From positions 1-64,000 of the forward strand of contig VERI01000005.1 of NCBI GenBank assembly GCA_018882785.1: 64,000 bases of DNA, written 5' to 3'. Position numbers and translations under genes: made by a program. Below, piece after piece: positions 61,825 through 64,000 of this stretch. Origin of the DNA: Burkholderiaceae bacterium (GTDB lineage: Bacteria; Pseudomonadota; Gammaproteobacteria; Burkholderiales; Burkholderiaceae_A). The notes below the pieces were generated by a model. It did no database searches, had not been told where the DNA came from, and saw nothing but the letters and a program-made list of their open reading frames with translations. How positions within the stretch are numbered: position 1 is the stretch's first letter; the number at the start of each line of letters is the position of its first letter.

Positions 61825-64000
61825 TGATTCGCATTCGTGGCGCCCGGCAAAACAACCTCAAAAATATTGATCTTGACCTCCCCGCCGGGGAGATGATTGT
61901 TGTGACCGGGGTCTCTGGCTCCGGTAAGAGCTCTCTGGTCTTTGACACCCTCTATGCAGAAGGGCAGCGGCGCTATGTCGAAACCTTCTCGGCCTATGCG
62001 CGACAGTTTCTTGATCGGATGGACAAGCCACAGGTGGATCGCATTGAGGGCGTACCGCCGGCAATAGCGATTGATCAGACCAATCCGGTGCGCACCTCGC
62101 GCTCGACCGTGGGCACCATGACCGAGCTCACCGATCACTTTAAGCTGATGTTCGCAAGGCTTGCAGAGCTGCGCTGCAAATCGTGCGGACAACCAGTCAA
62201 GCGCCAGACGGCCCAAGGCATCAGCATGCTGATTCTGGCCGGCGTGCCCGAATCACGGGTCGAGATCAGCTTTCCTATTCATGCGCCGGAATCTCTGCCG
62301 GATGAACAGATTCAAGCCTGGCTCTCCGCACAGGGCTTCACCAAGATTCAGTCACGCAGCCAGGACACGCTATACGTGATTCAGGATCGGCTTGTGCTTC
62401 GGGCCGATACCGCGCGTGATCGCATCAACGACTCCGTGGAGGCTGCGCTACGGCATGGCCATGGCCGCTGCCGCGTCCTCATTGGCACCCAACAGCACGA
62501 CTTCACCAGCAGCCTTTCCTGTGGCAGCTGCAAGGTCCAGTACAACGAGCCGCGGCCGGCGCTGTTCTCGTTTAACTCGCCGATTGGCGCATGTGATACC
62601 TGTCGTGGTTTTGGGCGTGTGATCGGTATTGATCCGGGACTGGTCATTCCTGATGAACAGAAAAGCCTTTCTCAAGGCGCGGTAAAGCCATGGCAGACAA
62701 ACGCCTATCACGACTGCCAGAAGGAATTGGTAAAGCATGCCCAGAAACGCGGCGTACCAATTGATACACCGTTTGTAAAACTCTCCGCCAAACACAAGGC
62801 CTGGGTATTTGAGGGAGACGATGACTGGTCGGGTGACTGGAACCGACAGTGGTACGGCGTAAACCGGTTCTTTGAGTACCTGGAGAGCAAAGCCTACAAG
62901 ATGCATGTACGTGTACTGCTGTCTCGCTACCGCAGCTACACCGAATGCCATTCATGTAAAGGCGCGCGTCTAAAGCCCGAGGCCTTACTATGGACCATGC
63001 ATGGCAAGACCATCCACGATGTCATGCTCCTGCCGATAGCCGACGCGCTGTCATGGGTGCGAACGGCCAGTACCCAGGAAAAGCAGGCCCCATCTGCCCG
63101 TGGGGGCGCCGAGCAGGCCGCCAGCGATGTGGTCACAAAAGAGATTCTCTCCAGGCTACAGTTCTTGTCGGATGTCGGCCTGGGCTACCTGACACTTGAT
63201 CGGCAATCCCGCACGCTCTCGGGTGGAGAAGTCCAGCGTATTAATCTGACGACTGCCCTGGGCACCTCGCTGGTCAACACGCTATTTGTGCTGGATGAAC
63301 CATCGATTGGACTTCACCCACGCGACCTGCATCGGATCATCAAGGTCATGCATCAGCTTCGCGATGCAGGCAACACCCTGGTGGTGGTTGAGCATGATCC
63401 ACTGGTGATGCAGGCAGCCGATCGCATCATCGATATCGGGCCCGGGCCCGGCGAGCATGGCGGATCTATTCTGTTTAATGGTACTTATCCGAAGCTACTC
63501 GCCGCCAAGACCCTCACCGCGAAATATCTCAATGGTGAGCTAAACGTGAGCCCACCGGCTGCAGCCGTCAGTCCCCACGGATCGCGGCAGTTGGTAATTA
63601 CCGGCGTGCGCGCAAACAACCTTCGTGCAATCGACGTCTCTATTCCACTTGGCCAGCTGGTCTGTGTCACAGGCGTCTCTGGTAGCGGCAAATCAACCCT
63701 GGTTCAAGATGTGCTGTATCCCGCAATGTGCAAGGCAAAAGGCAAGCCGACCGAGGCACCCGGTGCCTTTGACAGGCTGACGGGGGCTGATCTGATTCAT
63801 GATGTCGTGCTCGTCGATCAATCTCCGATCGGCAAGACCACACGATCTAACCCCGTGGTCTATGTCGGAGCCTTTGATGCAATTCGTCAGCGGTTTGCCG
63901 AGCTGCCCCAGGCCAAACAGCGCAACTACACGCCGGGCACCTTTAGCTTTAACGCAGGCGATGGCCGCTGCCCAAGCTGCGGGGGCAATGGCTTTGAACA
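61824..64000 (+). CDS. uvrA: UvrA-family excinuclease ABC subunit A (3' end beyond window)
   Basis: Absent from the ORF track because it has no stop in the window; translated by hand. MIRIRGARQNNLKNIDLDLP, then Walker A GVSGSGKSS at about residues 31-39, EGQRRYVETFSAYARQF, and zinc-type pairs in CGSCKVQYNEPRPALFSFNS and GACDTCRGFGRV. Signature LSGGEVQRI and LFVLDEPSIGLHPRDLHR end the first ATPase; a second (GVSGSGKSTLVQDVL) follows. SRSTVGTMTELTDHFKLMFA is like the long UvrA seen in Burkholderiales. At least 725 residues; canonical UvrA is about 940, the long form near 1900. Confidence 0.93.
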   Translation, partial: MIRIRGARQNNLKNIDLDLPAGEMIVVTGVSGSGKSSLVFDTLYAEGQRRYVETFSAYARQFLDRMDKPQVDRIEGVPPAIAIDQTNPVRTSRSTVGTMTELTDHFKLMFARLAELRCKSCGQPVKRQTAQGISMLILAGVPESRVEISFPIHAPESLPDEQIQAWLSAQGFTKIQSRSQDTLYVIQDRLVLRADTARDRINDSVEAALRHGHGRCRVLIGTQQHDFTSSLSCGSCKVQYNEPRPALFSFNSPIGACDTCRGFGRVIGIDPGLVIPDEQKSLSQGAVKPWQTNAYHDCQKELVKHAQKRGVPIDTPFVKLSAKHKAWVFEGDDDWSGDWNRQWYGVNRFFEYLESKAYKMHVRVLLSRYRSYTECHSCKGARLKPEALLWTMHGKTIHDVMLLPIADALSWVRTASTQEKQAPSARGGAEQAASDVVTKEILSRLQFLSDVGLGYLTLDRQSRTLSGGEVQRINLTTALGTSLVNTLFVLDEPSIGLHPRDLHRIIKVMHQLRDAGNTLVVVEHDPLVMQAADRIIDIGPGPGEHGGSILFNGTYPKLLAAKTLTAKYLNGELNVSPPAAAVSPHGSRQLVITGVRANNLRAIDVSIPLGQLVCVTGVSGSGKSTLVQDVLYPAMCKAKGKPTEAPGAFDRLTGADLIHDVVLVDQSPIGKTTRSNPVVYVGAFDAIRQRFAELPQAKQRNYTPGTFSFNAGDGRCPSCGGNGFE

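Noticed and set aside
61289-61948. Minus-strand ORFs of 219 and 138 residues with His/Arg or Val/Met repeats
   Set aside because: They are shadows of the His-rich tail coding sequence; low-complexity translation in the wrong frames.

Overview
The window is a gene-dense piece of a betaproteobacterial chromosome, most likely order Burkholderiales. The evidence is gene order rather than any single gene: ndk-rlmN-ispG-hisS-yfgM-bamB-der-hfq-hflX-hflK-hflC-hisZ-purA, rpsP-rimM-trmD-rplS, surE-pcm-nlpD, oxyR-recG, fkpB-ispH and rpmB-rpmG. HisZ beside HflKC, a wrbA-type gene followed by DUF2069, and NnrU fit the same group. G+C is moderately high by eye (mid to upper fifties percent). Spacing is tight, with many ATGA-type overlaps, as in a compact and possibly freshwater genome. 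No rRNA, CRISPR, prophage, integrase or transposase was seen.

Layout. 0-3 kb (minus): CoA-pyrophosphatase-type Nudix (cut by the window edge) and the rpsP-rimM-trmD-rplS translation operon with a recognisable promoter and terminator. 3-4.7 kb: electron transfer flavoprotein etfB-etfA. 4.8-6.5 kb (plus): MltB and a secreted SNase-type nuclease, followed by an unusual tandem and palindromic repeat. 6.7-9.8 kb (minus): rnr-rlmB, divergent from tRNA-Leu(CAG). 10-23.7 kb (minus): a 13-gene run from ndk to purA covering translation, tRNA charging, isoprenoid and histidine synthesis, outer-membrane assembly and membrane quality control. 23.8-25.4 kb (plus): a Bax-inhibitor-1 family membrane protein and a VapBC toxin-antitoxin pair with a palindromic operator. 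25.4-31.5 kb (minus): rlmD, an exonuclease, nlpD, pcm, surE, a CBS protein and YihY. 31.5-42.9 kb: WrbA-like flavoprotein, DUF2069, dusA, an HDAC-family amidohydrolase, tRNA-Arg(CCT), a trypsin-like protease, cysM, oxyR, recG, ridA, nnrU, tRNA-Thr(CGT), ispH, fkpB and radC. 43.0-43.5 kb: rpmB-rpmG. 43.6-53.9 kb (minus): a 12-gene Tad/Flp pilus locus. 54-64 kb: ZIP metal transporter, dienelactone hydrolase, polA, glnS, then a translationally coupled trio of quinone oxidoreductase, His-rich protein and uvrA (cut by the window end).

The accessory interest is concentrated in the Tad locus. It has an FHA-TadA fusion ATPase, a DUF192 protein coupled to tadC, one unrecognised gene, and four proteins with G/XXXXE prepilin-type sites, but no recognisable prepilin peptidase, TadZ, TadD or RcpB inside the cluster. 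Other points of interest are the palindromic repeat at 6.5-6.7 kb, the His-rich protein between qor and uvrA, and several genes whose start is non-ATG or overlaps a neighbour. No stretch longer than about 300 bases lacks a gene. All calls were made by reading the sequence; no database search was run.
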